From an uncultured Clostridia bacterium (GTDB taxonomy: Bacteria; Bacillota; Clostridia; Lachnospirales; Anaerotignaceae), in NCBI GenBank assembly GCA_944378105.1, contig CALWGC010000001.1:38577-102576 (forward strand): DNA of 64,000 nt. The letters are read 5' to 3'. Below, piece by piece: positions 44,166-52,685 of this stretch. The notes below the pieces were generated by a model, which was not told where the DNA came from, ran no database searches, and worked only from the letters and a program-made list of their open reading frames with translations. Numbering within the stretch: the first letter of the stretch is position 1; every line of letters begins with the position of its first letter. A program made the translations under genes and the position numbers.

Positions 44166-44210
44166 AAAAAAGCTTTCCTCTTTAATAAATAATAGAGGAA
44201 AGCTTTTTTC
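44166..44210 (+). terminator. Terminator of panB copy 1
   Basis: AAAAAAGCTTTCCTCT pairs perfectly with AGAGGAAAGCTTTTTT across a 12-base loop. Confidence 0.9.
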
Positions 44211-44283
44211 AAAAGAGAGCAAAACAGTTTCTATTGCGCCGAAAGCAGCTTTATTATAAAATGGTACAGAAGGAGGGGACAGT

Positions 44284-44979
44284 ATGCCGAAAGCACTTTC
44301 GGAATTGATTGCAGATGATATTTTAGGCATGATTGTGGTGGAAAAACGGTTTCAGCCGGGGGATAAACTGCCGGGGGAAAACGATTTTGCCAAGGAACTC
44401 AATGTCAACCGCGCCACCTTGCGGGAGGCCATCCGGATTTTGGCCACCGATCATATTTTGGAAATCAAGCGAGGCAAGGGGACCTACGTCCTGCGCAGCG
44501 GCCCGGAAGACGAGGCCTCCTTTTTGGCAGGCAGAAGGGTAAACACAAAGGATTTGTATGAAATGCGGCTGATTATTGAGCCGGAAGCGGCCTTTTTGGC
44601 CACCGAACGGGCCAGTGACCGGGAAATTGCCCATATTTTACGTCTGGGCAAGGCTTTGGAAGAAAAAATCCTGGAAAATGCCGATCGTACCAAGGAAGAG
44701 CAGGATTTTCATAAAGCCATTGCCAAAGCCACCCACAATGAATATATGAATAAATTGCTGCCGGTGCTGTTGCAGGCCATTTATCTGGGGGTGATTTATT
44801 CCCAAAATAATGAGGCGCTGCGCATTGAAACCCTCCACGACCACCGGCTGATTATGGACTTTATGGAAAACAGAGACGCCGATGGCGCAAGAACGGCCAT
44901 GCGCCTGCACATGCTCCATGCTGCGGCCTTGTTGGAGCGGGGCGAAAAAAAGAATTTGGAGGGAAAAAAAGAAAAATAA
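44284..44979 (+). CDS. GntR-family regulator of the FadR (FCD) type
   Basis: The 231-residue protein has a winged helix at about 1-70 (PGDKLPGENDFAKELNVNRA, TLREAIRILATDHILEIKRG, KGTYV). An all-helical FCD effector domain follows, with metal/ligand residues in LYEMRLIIEPEAAFLA, EEQDFHKAIAKATHN and DHRLIM...MRLHM. FCD domains bind small carboxylic acids. It lies between two panB genes with its own terminator-bounded unit upstream, so control of panB by a keto acid or pantoate-like ligand is a fair guess. AGAAGGAGGGG precedes the ATG. Confidence 0.88.
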   Translation: MPKALSELIADDILGMIVVEKRFQPGDKLPGENDFAKELNVNRATLREAIRILATDHILEIKRGKGTYVLRSGPEDEASFLAGRRVNTKDLYEMRLIIEPEAAFLATERASDREIAHILRLGKALEEKILENADRTKEEQDFHKAIAKATHNEYMNKLLPVLLQAIYLGVIYSQNNEALRIETLHDHRLIMDFMENRDADGARTAMRLHMLHAAALLERGEKKNLEGKKEK

Positions 44980-45059
44980 ACGCAGCCCCTAGATGGTTAC
45001 CCAATCCGACTATGAAGAAAGGGAAGGGATTCTTTCGTTTTGTGATGTTGGACAAGTGC

Positions 45060-45088
45060 TTGACACTGGACAAGAATGGCGCTATAAT
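45060..45088 (+). promoter_or_regulatory. Perfect consensus promoter of panB copy 2
   Basis: TTGACA (45060-45065), a 17-base spacer and TATAAT (45083-45088). Downstream, ATGGA-N9-TCCAT (45098-45116) uses the same half-sites as the panB copy 1 palindrome, in reverse order. Confidence 0.88.
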
Positions 45089-45156
45089 CAAAGGGTAATG
45101 GAGAATCGGAATCCATCGGCACAGTTCGTCTTTTGTTTCATGATTGGAGGTAGCCC

Positions 45157-45978
45157 ATGAAGAAAAAAATTACAGTACCGGAAATTATGGCAACGAAACA
45201 AAATGGCAGAAAAATCACTTTGATTACCTGCTATGACTACACCACAGCAAAATTGGTCAACGAAAGCAACATCGAAATGATTTTGGTGGGCGATTCTTTG
45301 GGCATGACCATGCTGGGGTATGAAGGCACCGTAGGGGTAACGGTGGATGACATCATCCATCACGGCAAAGCCGTCAAACGTGGCGCACCCCAAACCTTTA
45401 TCATTGGGGATATGCCGTTTGGTTCCTATAATGTTTCCGTGGAACAAGGCGTGATCAGTGCCAACCGGATGTTTACGGAAATAGGCTGCGATGCCATCAA
45501 ACTGGAAGGCGGCAAACGTTCGGCAGCTGTCATCAAAGGCATTGTGGAAGCCGGGATTCCCGTTTGCGGCCACATCGGTTTAACGCCACAGACCACCAGC
45601 ATGATGGGCGGGTTTAAAGTACAGGGCAAGAGCATGGAAGCCGTGGAAGCATTGTTGGAAGATGCACTGGCCATTGAAGCTGCCGGGGCCTTCATGGTGA
45701 TGGTAGAAGGGGTACCAACGGCTGTGACCAGATATCTGCGGGAACGGATTCATATTCCAATTATCGGCATTGGTGCCGGGGTGGATTGCGAAGCACAGGC
45801 ATTGGTATTGCAGGATATGCTGGGCATGACGGAATGGGTGCCAAAATTTGCAAAGAAATTTGCCGATCTGCGTCCGCAAATTCTCGATGCCTTTAACACC
45901 TATCAAAAAGAAGTGACAGAAGGCACATTCCCAACGCCGGAATATTCTTATAACGCAAAGGTGGAAGGCCTGGAATAA
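45157..45978 (+). CDS. panB: Ketopantoate hydroxymethyltransferase, copy 2
   Basis: The 273-residue protein keeps all catalytic and metal-binding motifs seen in copy 1, so both copies should be active. Differences cluster in the first 50 residues and after residue 190 (ADCELQGLIM versus VDCEAQALVL; KYALLRQQV versus KFADLRPQI). The centre is nearly identical, including a 71-base identical DNA tract at 45541-45611. TTGGAGGTAG precedes the ATG. It is monocistronic, with its own consensus promoter and terminator. A role different from pantothenate supply cannot be excluded. Confidence 0.95.
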   Translation: MKKKITVPEIMATKQNGRKITLITCYDYTTAKLVNESNIEMILVGDSLGMTMLGYEGTVGVTVDDIIHHGKAVKRGAPQTFIIGDMPFGSYNVSVEQGVISANRMFTEIGCDAIKLEGGKRSAAVIKGIVEAGIPVCGHIGLTPQTTSMMGGFKVQGKSMEAVEALLEDALAIEAAGAFMVMVEGVPTAVTRYLRERIHIPIIGIGAGVDCEAQALVLQDMLGMTEWVPKFAKKFADLRPQILDAFNTYQKEVTEGTFPTPEYSYNAKVEGLE

Positions 45979-46049
45979 GCAAAGCCTAAGAAAACGCCTG
46001 AAACGCGGTGACAAACGGCTTTGTAACAAAGAGGATGAAAAAGAAATAG

Positions 46050-46095
46050 AAAAAGGAAGCTTCTGCTGCCGTTTGGCAGAGAAGCTTCCTTTTTT
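46050..46095. terminator. Terminator between panB copy 2 and map
   Basis: AAAAAGGAAGCTTCTGCTGCC pairs with GGCAGAGAAGCTTCCTTTTTT (one 2-1 bulge) across GTTT. It has A/T runs on both sides and serves both convergent genes. Confidence 0.88.
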
Positions 46096-46110
46096 GTTGT
46101 TTTTGGTTTG

Positions 46111-46986
46111 TTACCAGGTCAGCACTTCATAGCCGTCTTCTGTCACAGCCACGGTGATTTCCCATTGGGCCGACGGAGATCCGTCGTCGGTATAGATGGT
46201 CCATTCGTTTTCTGCGTCCACATAGACCTCGTGGCCGCCCATGTTAATCATGGGCTCGATGGTAAAGACCATGCCCGGCACCAGCAGCATTTCCGTGCCT
46301 TTTTTCGATACATAGCTCACAAAAGGCTCTTCGTGAAATTCCAGCCCGACGCCGTGGCCGCCAATTTCTTCCACCACCGAATAGCCATGGGATTTCACAA
46401 AGGTATGGATGGCCTCGCCCATGTCGCCCAAAAAGCCCCAGGGTTTGACTTCCTTTAACCCCACTTGCAGCGATTCTTTGGCCACATCCACCAGCTTTTT
46501 CCATTCTGGGTCCACTTCTCCCAAACAGAACATACGGGAGGAGTCGGAAAAATAGCCGTTGTAAATGGTGGATACATCCACATTGACAATATCGCCTTCT
46601 TGCAAAATCACATCGGGGGAAGGAATGCCATGGCAAACCTGGTCGTTGATGGAGATACAAACGCTTTTGGGGAATCCTTCATAGTTTAAGGGGGCAGGGA
46701 TGCCGCCCATTTCCCTTGTCTTTTGGTCTACCCAGGTGTTGATTTCTTCGGTGGAGATCCCGGGGCGGATCTGTTCGGCCACATAATCCAGCACGGCAAT
46801 GTTGATGCGGCTGCTTTGGCGGATGCCCTCCAGCTGTTGAGGTGTTTTCAACAGATTCTGGGTGGGCACCACATGGCCCTGGCTTTCAAAATAGGAAATT
46901 TTTTCATCGATGGGTTCATGGCATTTTTTATATTTTTGACCGCTGCCGCACCAGCAGGGATCGTTGCGGTTTGGTTTTGTGCGCAT
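46111..46986 (-). CDS. map: Methionine aminopeptidase, type I, with N-terminal SEC-C zinc motif
   Basis: The 291-residue enzyme has an N-terminal SEC-C motif (RNDPCWCGSGQKYKKCH, residues 7-23), followed by the pita-bread core with the five metal ligands in VNVDVSTIYNGYFSDSSRM (two Asp), GGHGVGLEFHEEP (His), FTIEPM (Glu) and QWEITVAV (Glu). It removes initiator Met from nascent proteins, and the SEC-C motif probably docks it on the ribosome or SecB (inference). The ATG at 46986 has AAAGGAAG upstream; the longer frame from 47085 runs through the promoter. Confidence 0.95.
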   Translation of the reverse strand: MRTKPNRNDPCWCGSGQKYKKCHEPIDEKISYFESQGHVVPTQNLLKTPQQLEGIRQSSRINIAVLDYVAEQIRPGISTEEINTWVDQKTREMGGIPAPLNYEGFPKSVCISINDQVCHGIPSPDVILQEGDIVNVDVSTIYNGYFSDSSRMFCLGEVDPEWKKLVDVAKESLQVGLKEVKPWGFLGDMGEAIHTFVKSHGYSVVEEIGGHGVGLEFHEEPFVSYVSKKGTEMLLVPGMVFTIEPMINMGGHEVYVDAENEWTIYTDDGSPSAQWEITVAVTEDGYEVLTW

Positions 46987-47029
46987 AGACTTCTTCCTTT
47001 CTTTTTCGTGGAGCGTTTCAACTGTAATT

Positions 47030-47058
47030 ATCATAGCACGATTGAAACGGGTTGTAAA
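47030..47058 (-). promoter_or_regulatory. Promoter of map
   Basis: On the minus strand: TTTACA (47058-47053), a 17-base spacer and TATGAT (47035-47030). Confidence 0.7.
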
Positions 47059-47095
47059 GAAGGGTGCCGTTTGCCGGTTCGTCATACCGTCTGGA

Positions 47096-47136
47096 TTTTA
47101 CATAGATTTTACATTCCACCTCCCATAGATTTTACG
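47096..47136 (+). promoter_or_regulatory. PhoP-type direct repeats (Pho box) before the phosphate transporter
   Basis: TTTTACA occurs at 47096-47102 and again at 47107-47113, an 11-base period as in Bacillus PhoP sites. A third variant, TTTTACG, lies at 47130-47136. TATATT at 47146-47151 is a possible -10 box. The downstream operon encodes a phosphate transporter and PhoP/PhoR. Confidence 0.65.
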
Positions 47137-47196
47137 CAAAAGCGGTATATTAAAAATAATGTAAAAAAACAGGACAAAAAGAAATGGAGGATGCGT

Positions 47197-48945
47197 ATGG
47201 ACCTGTTTGATGTGTTAAACATGATTGGCGGGCTTGCTTTGTTTTTGTTTGGCATGGATGTGATGGGCAAAGCCTTGGAAAAACAAGCGGGGGGTCGATT
47301 AAAAATCATTTTAGAAAAACTGACCTCCAGTCCCATCAAGGGATTGTTGCTGGGGGCCGGTGTGACGGCGGTCATTCAAAGTTCTTCGGCGACGACGGTT
47401 ATGGTGGTAGGGTTTGTCAATTCGGGGTTAATGGAACTGCACCAAGCCATCGGCGTGATTATGGGGGCCAATATTGGTACCACCATGACGGCCTGGTTAA
47501 TCAGTTTGACAGCCATTGAAAGCAGCAATTTCTTTTTGCAGCTGTTAAAACCTTCGTCTTTTTCGCCGGTTTTGGCAGCCATCGGGGTTTGCTGTTTGAT
47601 GTTTTCCAAACAGCAGAAAAAACATAACATTGGGACCATCCTGTTGGGGTTTGCGGTGTTAATGACAGGGATGGAAATTATGACCAATGCGGTAGAGCCA
47701 TTGGCAGACATGCCGGCCTTTACCAATTTGTTTTTGCTCTTTACAAACCCCATCTTGGGCGTGATTGCAGGGGCCGTGCTGACGGCAGCAATCCAAAGTT
47801 CTTCTGCTTCCGTTGGTATTTTGCAGGCCTTAAGCCAAACGGGGGCTATCACCTATAATAACGCCATTCCCATCATCATGGGACAAAACATTGGGACTTG
47901 TATTACGGCCATTTTGGCCTCCGTTGGCACGGGGAAAAATGCAAAGCGGGCGGCTGTGGTGCATTTTTATTTCAACTTGATTGGTACCATTGTCTTTTTG
48001 GTGCTGTTTTATGTGCTGCGGGCCATTTTTGACTTTGCATTTTTGGACGACCCACTGAATGCGGCCAATATCGCTGTCATTCATACGTTGTTTAATGTTT
48101 TGGCTACGTCCATTTTGTTGCCATTTACGAAGTTGTTGGAAAAACTGGCTTGTGTAACGGTGCGAGACGACAAAGAAGACAAAGAATTTTCTATGTTGGA
48201 CGACCGGTTGATGGTAACGCCTTCTGTGGCCGTATACCAAAGCCGCCAGGTGGCCGAAACCATGGCAAAATTGGCCAAAGAAACCCTCTATGATGGCATG
48301 CACTGTCTGGATGATTATGATGAAAAGTTGATGGAAAAAGTGGAAGCCAACGAAGACAAGATTGACGTCTATGAGGACAAGCTGGGCACCTATTTGGTGC
48401 GGTTAAGCGCCAAGGACCTCAACGAAGAAGACAGCAACGAAGTTTCTCGTCTGCTTCACTGCATTGGCGATTTTGAACGCATTGGCGACCATGCTTTAAA
48501 CTTAAAAGAAGCGGCACAAGAGATGCGGGATAAGAAAATCGAATTTTCTCCAGAGGGCAAAGAAGAACTGGATGTGATGGCTGCGGCCGTGCGGGAAATT
48601 TTGGATATGGCCGTGGAAGTGTTCATCAATAACGATGTGCGCCTGGCGGCAGAGGTAGAACCGCTGGAACAGGTGATTGATACCATGCAAAATGCCTTGA
48701 AGAGCAAACATGTGGAGCGGCTCAAACGGGGCGAATGCACCACAGAGCTGGGCTTTGTGTTCTCCGACATCACCACCAACTATGAACGGGTGGCCGATCA
48801 CTGCTCCAACATTGCCATTTGTATCATCGAAATGGCAAAAGACAGCATGTCGCTGCATGAGTATTTGAATGATTTGAAAGAATCGCACAACGAATATTTT
48901 GAAGATCGGGTACAGGCATATACAGAAAAATACGCCATTCGTTAA
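47197..48945 (+). CDS. Na+/phosphate cotransporter fused to PhoU domain
   Basis: The 582-residue protein has two inverted NptA-type membrane repeats, each with the QSSSA motif (GVTAVIQSSSATTVMVVGFV at about 51-70 and AAIQSSSASVGILQAL at about 195-210), NIGTT/NIGTC loops, and about eight helices up to residue 310. A cytosolic PhoU-like helical bundle follows at about 350-560 (LHCIGDFERIGDHALNLKEA, NYERVADHCSNIAICI, with the E-R-x-x-D-H metal motifs). GGAGG lies 6 bases before the ATG at 47197. A much longer open frame starting at 46723 crosses the Pho box and is not real. It probably imports phosphate and reports on it through PhoR. Confidence 0.93.
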   Translation: MDLFDVLNMIGGLALFLFGMDVMGKALEKQAGGRLKIILEKLTSSPIKGLLLGAGVTAVIQSSSATTVMVVGFVNSGLMELHQAIGVIMGANIGTTMTAWLISLTAIESSNFFLQLLKPSSFSPVLAAIGVCCLMFSKQQKKHNIGTILLGFAVLMTGMEIMTNAVEPLADMPAFTNLFLLFTNPILGVIAGAVLTAAIQSSSASVGILQALSQTGAITYNNAIPIIMGQNIGTCITAILASVGTGKNAKRAAVVHFYFNLIGTIVFLVLFYVLRAIFDFAFLDDPLNAANIAVIHTLFNVLATSILLPFTKLLEKLACVTVRDDKEDKEFSMLDDRLMVTPSVAVYQSRQVAETMAKLAKETLYDGMHCLDDYDEKLMEKVEANEDKIDVYEDKLGTYLVRLSAKDLNEEDSNEVSRLLHCIGDFERIGDHALNLKEAAQEMRDKKIEFSPEGKEELDVMAAAVREILDMAVEVFINNDVRLAAEVEPLEQVIDTMQNALKSKHVERLKRGECTTELGFVFSDITTNYERVADHCSNIAICIIEMAKDSMSLHEYLNDLKESHNEYFEDRVQAYTEKYAIR

Positions 48946-48957
48946 AGGGTGAGGAAC

Positions 48958-49638
48958 ATGATTTATATTGTAGAAGATGATATCAATATTCGGGAAATGG
49001 AAGAATATGCGCTGCGTAACAGCGGGTTTTCGGTGATGGGCTTTTCGGAAGGGTCGGCGTTTTTTGCCCAGTGCGCCAAGGTGTTACCAAGTTTGGTGGT
49101 GCTGGACATTATGCTGCCAGGCGAAAGCGGGCTGGATATTTTAAAACAAATGCGCCAAAGCGAAAAAACCAGACAGGTGCCGGTGATGCTGGTGACGGCC
49201 AAGTCCTCGGAAATTGACGCGGTACGGGGCTTGGATGCCGGGGCCGACGACTATATCTCCAAACCCTTTGGGATTATGGAATTTATTTCCCGGGTAAAGG
49301 CAGTGTTGCGCCGCTATCAGGTCAACCGGGAAGAAGTGATTACCTTTGAAGAAATCGTCCTGGACGACCGCAAGCGCGTGGTGACGGCCGAAGGCAAACA
49401 AGCAAGCCTCACCTATAAAGAATACGAATTATTGAAATATTTTCTGCAAAATCAAGGCATTGTTCTTTCCCGTGACAAAATCATGGATACCATTTGGGGC
49501 ATGGATTTTGAAGGCGAAAGCCGGACGGTGGATATGCACATTAAAACATTGCGGCAAAAGCTGGGCAAATGCGGCAGCTATATCAAAACCGTACGCAATG
49601 TGGGCTATAAATTGGAAAAAGGAATCGAGGAGCCATAA
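48958..49638 (+). CDS. phoP: OmpR-family response regulator, PhoP/PhoB-like
   Basis: The 226-residue protein has a receiver domain (IVEDDINIREM, Asp50 in LVVLDIMLPGESG, VTAKSS, Lys in YISKPFG) and a C-terminal winged helix (LTYKEYELLKYFLQNQGIVL, then GESRTVDMHIKTLRQKLG). It lies 12 bases after the phosphate transporter gene and 3 bases before the kinase gene. It probably binds the TTTTACA repeats at 47096-47136. Confidence 0.93.
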   Translation: MIYIVEDDINIREMEEYALRNSGFSVMGFSEGSAFFAQCAKVLPSLVVLDIMLPGESGLDILKQMRQSEKTRQVPVMLVTAKSSEIDAVRGLDAGADDYISKPFGIMEFISRVKAVLRRYQVNREEVITFEEIVLDDRKRVVTAEGKQASLTYKEYELLKYFLQNQGIVLSRDKIMDTIWGMDFEGESRTVDMHIKTLRQKLGKCGSYIKTVRNVGYKLEKGIEEP

Positions 49639-49641
49639 CAA

Positions 49642-50985
49642 ATGGAGCGAAAGATCAATCTGCGGCTGTTCTTCATGGGATTTTTCTCCCTGGTGTTGAC
49701 GACGGTGCTTTTGGTGGGACTGTTTCATGGCACCATGGAGCGGTCGGCCCGGCGGGAAGTCAAACAAATGACCGATTTTTTGGCCAAAGCCTGTCCTTCG
49801 GCAGAAGACGTTTTGGAACTGGAACGGTTTGAAGACGAAGGGAAACGGTTGACGCTCATTGCTTCTGACGGCGAGGTGCTGTATGATTCGTTTTTGGATG
49901 CGTCCCAGATGGAAAACCACCGCGACCGGGAAGAAGCGGCACAGGCGTTGGAAATTGGCGTGGGCGAAAGCCGCCGCGAAAGCATGACGCTCAACCATTA
50001 TAGTTACTATTATGCCCTCCGTCTGCCCGATGGCAGTGTGCTGCGGGTGGGAACGGAAATGGAAGGGCTGCTGGACGGATTTCGGGATACGCTGCCGGCT
50101 TTGGGGCTGGTGCTCTGTTGTATGAGTGTCCTCAGCTTTTTGGTCAGCCGTCTGTTGACCAAAAAATTGGTGGGCCAGTTACAAGATATGATTTGGCATA
50201 TCGATGGGCAGGGGGAGGAAGTCCCGCGAGAAATGTTGCCCTTGGCCCAGGCCATGAAAGACTATCAGCAAAAAAAAGAAGAAGGGGAAAAATGGCGGCA
50301 ACAGTTTACCGCCAATGTTTCCCATGAATTAAAAACACCCCTGACCAGCATTTCCGGTTATGCGGAAATGATGGAAAGCGGCATGGTGCAAGAAGGGGAC
50401 ATCAAAACCTTTGCCGGAAAAATCCACCGGGAAGCCGGGCGGTTGATTATGCTGATCAACGATATTTTGGAGCTATCCAAGCTGGATGAACCGGGAGAAC
50501 TGGGGCCGGTGGAAAAGGTGGATGTGCTGCGTCTGGCCCGGGATACGGTGGAGATGCTTTCTATGAAAGCAGAGCAATACCAAGTCCAACTGCGCCTAAG
50601 CGGTAATGGGGCCTTTGTCTGGGGCAATAAAACCATGCTGGGCGAGGTGCTTTATAACCTTTGTGATAACGCCATTCGGTATAACAAGCCGGGGGGCTAT
50701 GTCCAGGTGGATGTTTCGATGGTGGAAGAACATCCGGTGATTTTGGTGAAAGATAATGGCATCGGGATTCCTTTGGAAAGCCAGGAGCGGATCTTTGAAC
50801 GGTTTTACCGGGTGGATAACAGTCGCAGCAAAGCCACCGGCGGCACAGGGCTTGGGCTTGCCATTGTCAAGCACATTGTCCTGCGCCATGAAGGTACCAT
50901 CGAAGTGGAAAGCAAGGCCGGCGGGCCTACAAAAATGAAAGTGACATTCCCGCCCCAAGAGGAACCAAAAGAAACAGAAGAATAA
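49642..50985 (+). CDS. phoR: Membrane sensor histidine kinase, PhoR-like
   Basis: The 447-residue kinase has a first helix at about 8-27 (LFFMGFFSLVLTTVLLVGLF), an outer domain of about 120 residues (CPSAEDVLELERFEDEGKRL), a second helix at about 150-170, a HAMP-like linker, HisKA with VSHELKTPLTSISGY and HATPase_c with LCDNAIRYN, KDNGIGIP and GTGLGLAIVKHI. GAGGAG lies 9 bases before the ATG. It is the partner of phoP. Confidence 0.92.
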   Translation: MERKINLRLFFMGFFSLVLTTVLLVGLFHGTMERSARREVKQMTDFLAKACPSAEDVLELERFEDEGKRLTLIASDGEVLYDSFLDASQMENHRDREEAAQALEIGVGESRRESMTLNHYSYYYALRLPDGSVLRVGTEMEGLLDGFRDTLPALGLVLCCMSVLSFLVSRLLTKKLVGQLQDMIWHIDGQGEEVPREMLPLAQAMKDYQQKKEEGEKWRQQFTANVSHELKTPLTSISGYAEMMESGMVQEGDIKTFAGKIHREAGRLIMLINDILELSKLDEPGELGPVEKVDVLRLARDTVEMLSMKAEQYQVQLRLSGNGAFVWGNKTMLGEVLYNLCDNAIRYNKPGGYVQVDVSMVEEHPVILVKDNGIGIPLESQERIFERFYRVDNSRSKATGGTGLGLAIVKHIVLRHEGTIEVESKAGGPTKMKVTFPPQEEPKETEE

Positions 50986-51008
50986 GCAAAAGAGAAAGAA
51001 GGAACGGC

Positions 51009-51674
51009 ATGATCACCTATGAAGCAGTACGCAACGACAAAGCCATTCAAACGTATATCGAAAAGGCAGACGAATCACTGATTGCCCTGGGCTATACGGA
51101 GCACAGCTTTGCCCATGTGACAAAAGTGGCTCAGACGGCAAAGTATATTTTGGAAACGTTGCAATACCCCGCGCGGGATGTGGAACTGGCCATGATTGCG
51201 GCCCATTTGCACGATATTGGTAACTTGGTCAACCGGGTGGATCATGCCCTTTCTGGGGCCGTGATGGCTTTTCGTATTTTGGATAATATGGGAGCCACCG
51301 CCGAAGAAATTGCCACCATCACCACCGCCATCGGTAACCACGACGAGGGGACGGCCGTGGCCGTCAACCATGTGGCCGCAGCACTGATTTTGGGCGATAA
51401 AACCGATGTACGTCGTAGCCGGGTGCGCAATAAAGACGTAACCAATTTTGACATCCACGACCGGGTGAACTATTCGGTGCAAAAAGCGGAAGTGAAAATT
51501 TTAGAAGAAAAAGAAAAGAAAGTGTTCCGGCTGAAAATTTCCATCGATACCCGCTATTGCTCGGTGATGGATTATTTTGAAATTTTTCTCAACCGAATGA
51601 TTTTGTGCCGGAAAGCAGCCGAAAAACTGGGGCTGCAATTTCGCCTGATTGTCAATGAGCAGCAGGTGTTGTAA
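51009..51674 (+). CDS. HD-domain phosphohydrolase
   Basis: The 221-residue protein has the HD signature: HSFAHVTKVAQTA, IAAHLHDIGNLVNRVDHALSG (His-Asp pair near 85), AIGNHDEGTAVAVN and LILGDKTDVRRSRVRNKDV. The C-terminal third is mixed and closes with two beta strands. HD proteins of this size hydrolyse nucleotides or phosphoesters; the substrate is unknown. It starts 24 bases after phoR, so it may ride on the phosphate operon. The pyridoxal kinase follows by 15 bases. Confidence 0.85.
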   Translation: MITYEAVRNDKAIQTYIEKADESLIALGYTEHSFAHVTKVAQTAKYILETLQYPARDVELAMIAAHLHDIGNLVNRVDHALSGAVMAFRILDNMGATAEEIATITTAIGNHDEGTAVAVNHVAAALILGDKTDVRRSRVRNKDVTNFDIHDRVNYSVQKAEVKILEEKEKKVFRLKISIDTRYCSVMDYFEIFLNRMILCRKAAEKLGLQFRLIVNEQQVL

Positions 51675-51688
51675 GCGGGAGAGAGGAT

Positions 51689-52546
51689 ATGAAAAAAGTT
51701 GCAGCAATCAATGATTTGTCGGGGGCCGGCCGCTGTTCGCTGATGGCGGCTATTCCGGTGTTAAGCGTGATGGGGTTACAGGTCTACCCCCTGCCGACGG
51801 CAGTGCTTTCCAATCAAACGGGATACCCGGAATTTTATATGGAAGATTTTACGCCCCACATGGGCCATTTTACGCGGATGTGGGAAAAACTGGGGTTTTC
51901 CTTTGACGGGATTTACACCGGTTTTTTGGCAGAAGTGAGCCAAGTGGAAGAAATTGAGCGATTTTTAGAGGTGTTTTGCAAAAAAGACACCTTTTTGCTG
52001 GTGGACCCCATCATGGGCGACGATGGCGCGCGGTATCCCAATTTTGACGACGACCTGTGTGATGCCATTGGGAGACTGACGAAAAAAGCCACCCTGCTGA
52101 CGCCAAATCTGACGGAATGTTGTTTTTTGACTGGTGCCGATTATGAGGCCTTGGTGGCCAAAAAGCATTCGCCCCAGTATTTGGAAGACATTGCCGCTTT
52201 GGGGCAGCAGCTGTTAAGCGAAACCACCAAGCAAGTGGTCATTACCGGCATTCGGTATCAGGCCACGGGAGAAACGGAAGAATGGTTTTATAACCTGCTT
52301 TTGGAAGGCGACCAGTGGTCGGTGGTGAAAACGACGGCCCATGGCGGCAGTTTTTCCGGCACGGGGGACCTGCTGGCTTCGGTGCTTTGTGGCGGTATTT
52401 TGCGGGGCATGTCTTTATTGGATGCCGTATCGCTGGCAACGGAACTGATCACTTCCTCCATTGCCGATACCATCAAAGCCCCTTACGACCGAAACGATGG
52501 GATTGTCTTTGAGCCCCATCTGTCTTTGCTTTTGGCCAAAGAATAA
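51689..52546 (+). CDS. pdxY: Pyridoxal/pyridoxamine kinase
   Basis: The 285-residue ribokinase-family protein starts MKKVAAINDLSGAGRCSLMA, with VLSNQTGYPEF, LLVDPIMGDDGARYPNF, LTPNLTECCFLTG and the anion-hole/catalytic motif HGGSFSGTGDLLASVL with Asp near 230. It phosphorylates pyridoxal to PLP in salvage. GGGAGAGAGG precedes the ATG. It is the last gene before a terminator. The symbol pdxY rather than pdxK is chosen from the overall pattern and is not certain. Confidence 0.88.
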   Translation: MKKVAAINDLSGAGRCSLMAAIPVLSVMGLQVYPLPTAVLSNQTGYPEFYMEDFTPHMGHFTRMWEKLGFSFDGIYTGFLAEVSQVEEIERFLEVFCKKDTFLLVDPIMGDDGARYPNFDDDLCDAIGRLTKKATLLTPNLTECCFLTGADYEALVAKKHSPQYLEDIAALGQQLLSETTKQVVITGIRYQATGETEEWFYNLLLEGDQWSVVKTTAHGGSFSGTGDLLASVLCGGILRGMSLLDAVSLATELITSSIADTIKAPYDRNDGIVFEPHLSLLLAKE

Positions 52547-52556
52547 AGGGAATACC

Positions 52557-52600
52557 AAAGACGCTTTTGTGAGAACATAAAACACAAAGGCGTCTTTTTT
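52557..52600 (+). terminator. Terminator after pdxY
   Basis: AAAGACGCTTTTGTG pairs with CACAAAGGCGTCTTT (one mismatch), followed by TTTT. Confidence 0.85.
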
Positions 52601-52685
52601 TGAACCAAAAATTGGAAATCCAAAGACCTTTTTGCCGCTTTTTCGTATCTTAATCCAAAGGAACCATCCAAAGAAGGTGCAACAA

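Noticed and set aside
43328..45978. The two panB genes as an assembly duplication
   Set aside because: They differ at 35 residues and have different flanks, promoters and terminators, so both are genuine.
46723..47196. N-terminal extension of the Na/Pi transporter frame
   Set aside because: It crosses map, its promoter and the Pho box; the real start at 47197 has GGAGG six bases upstream and begins the membrane domain.
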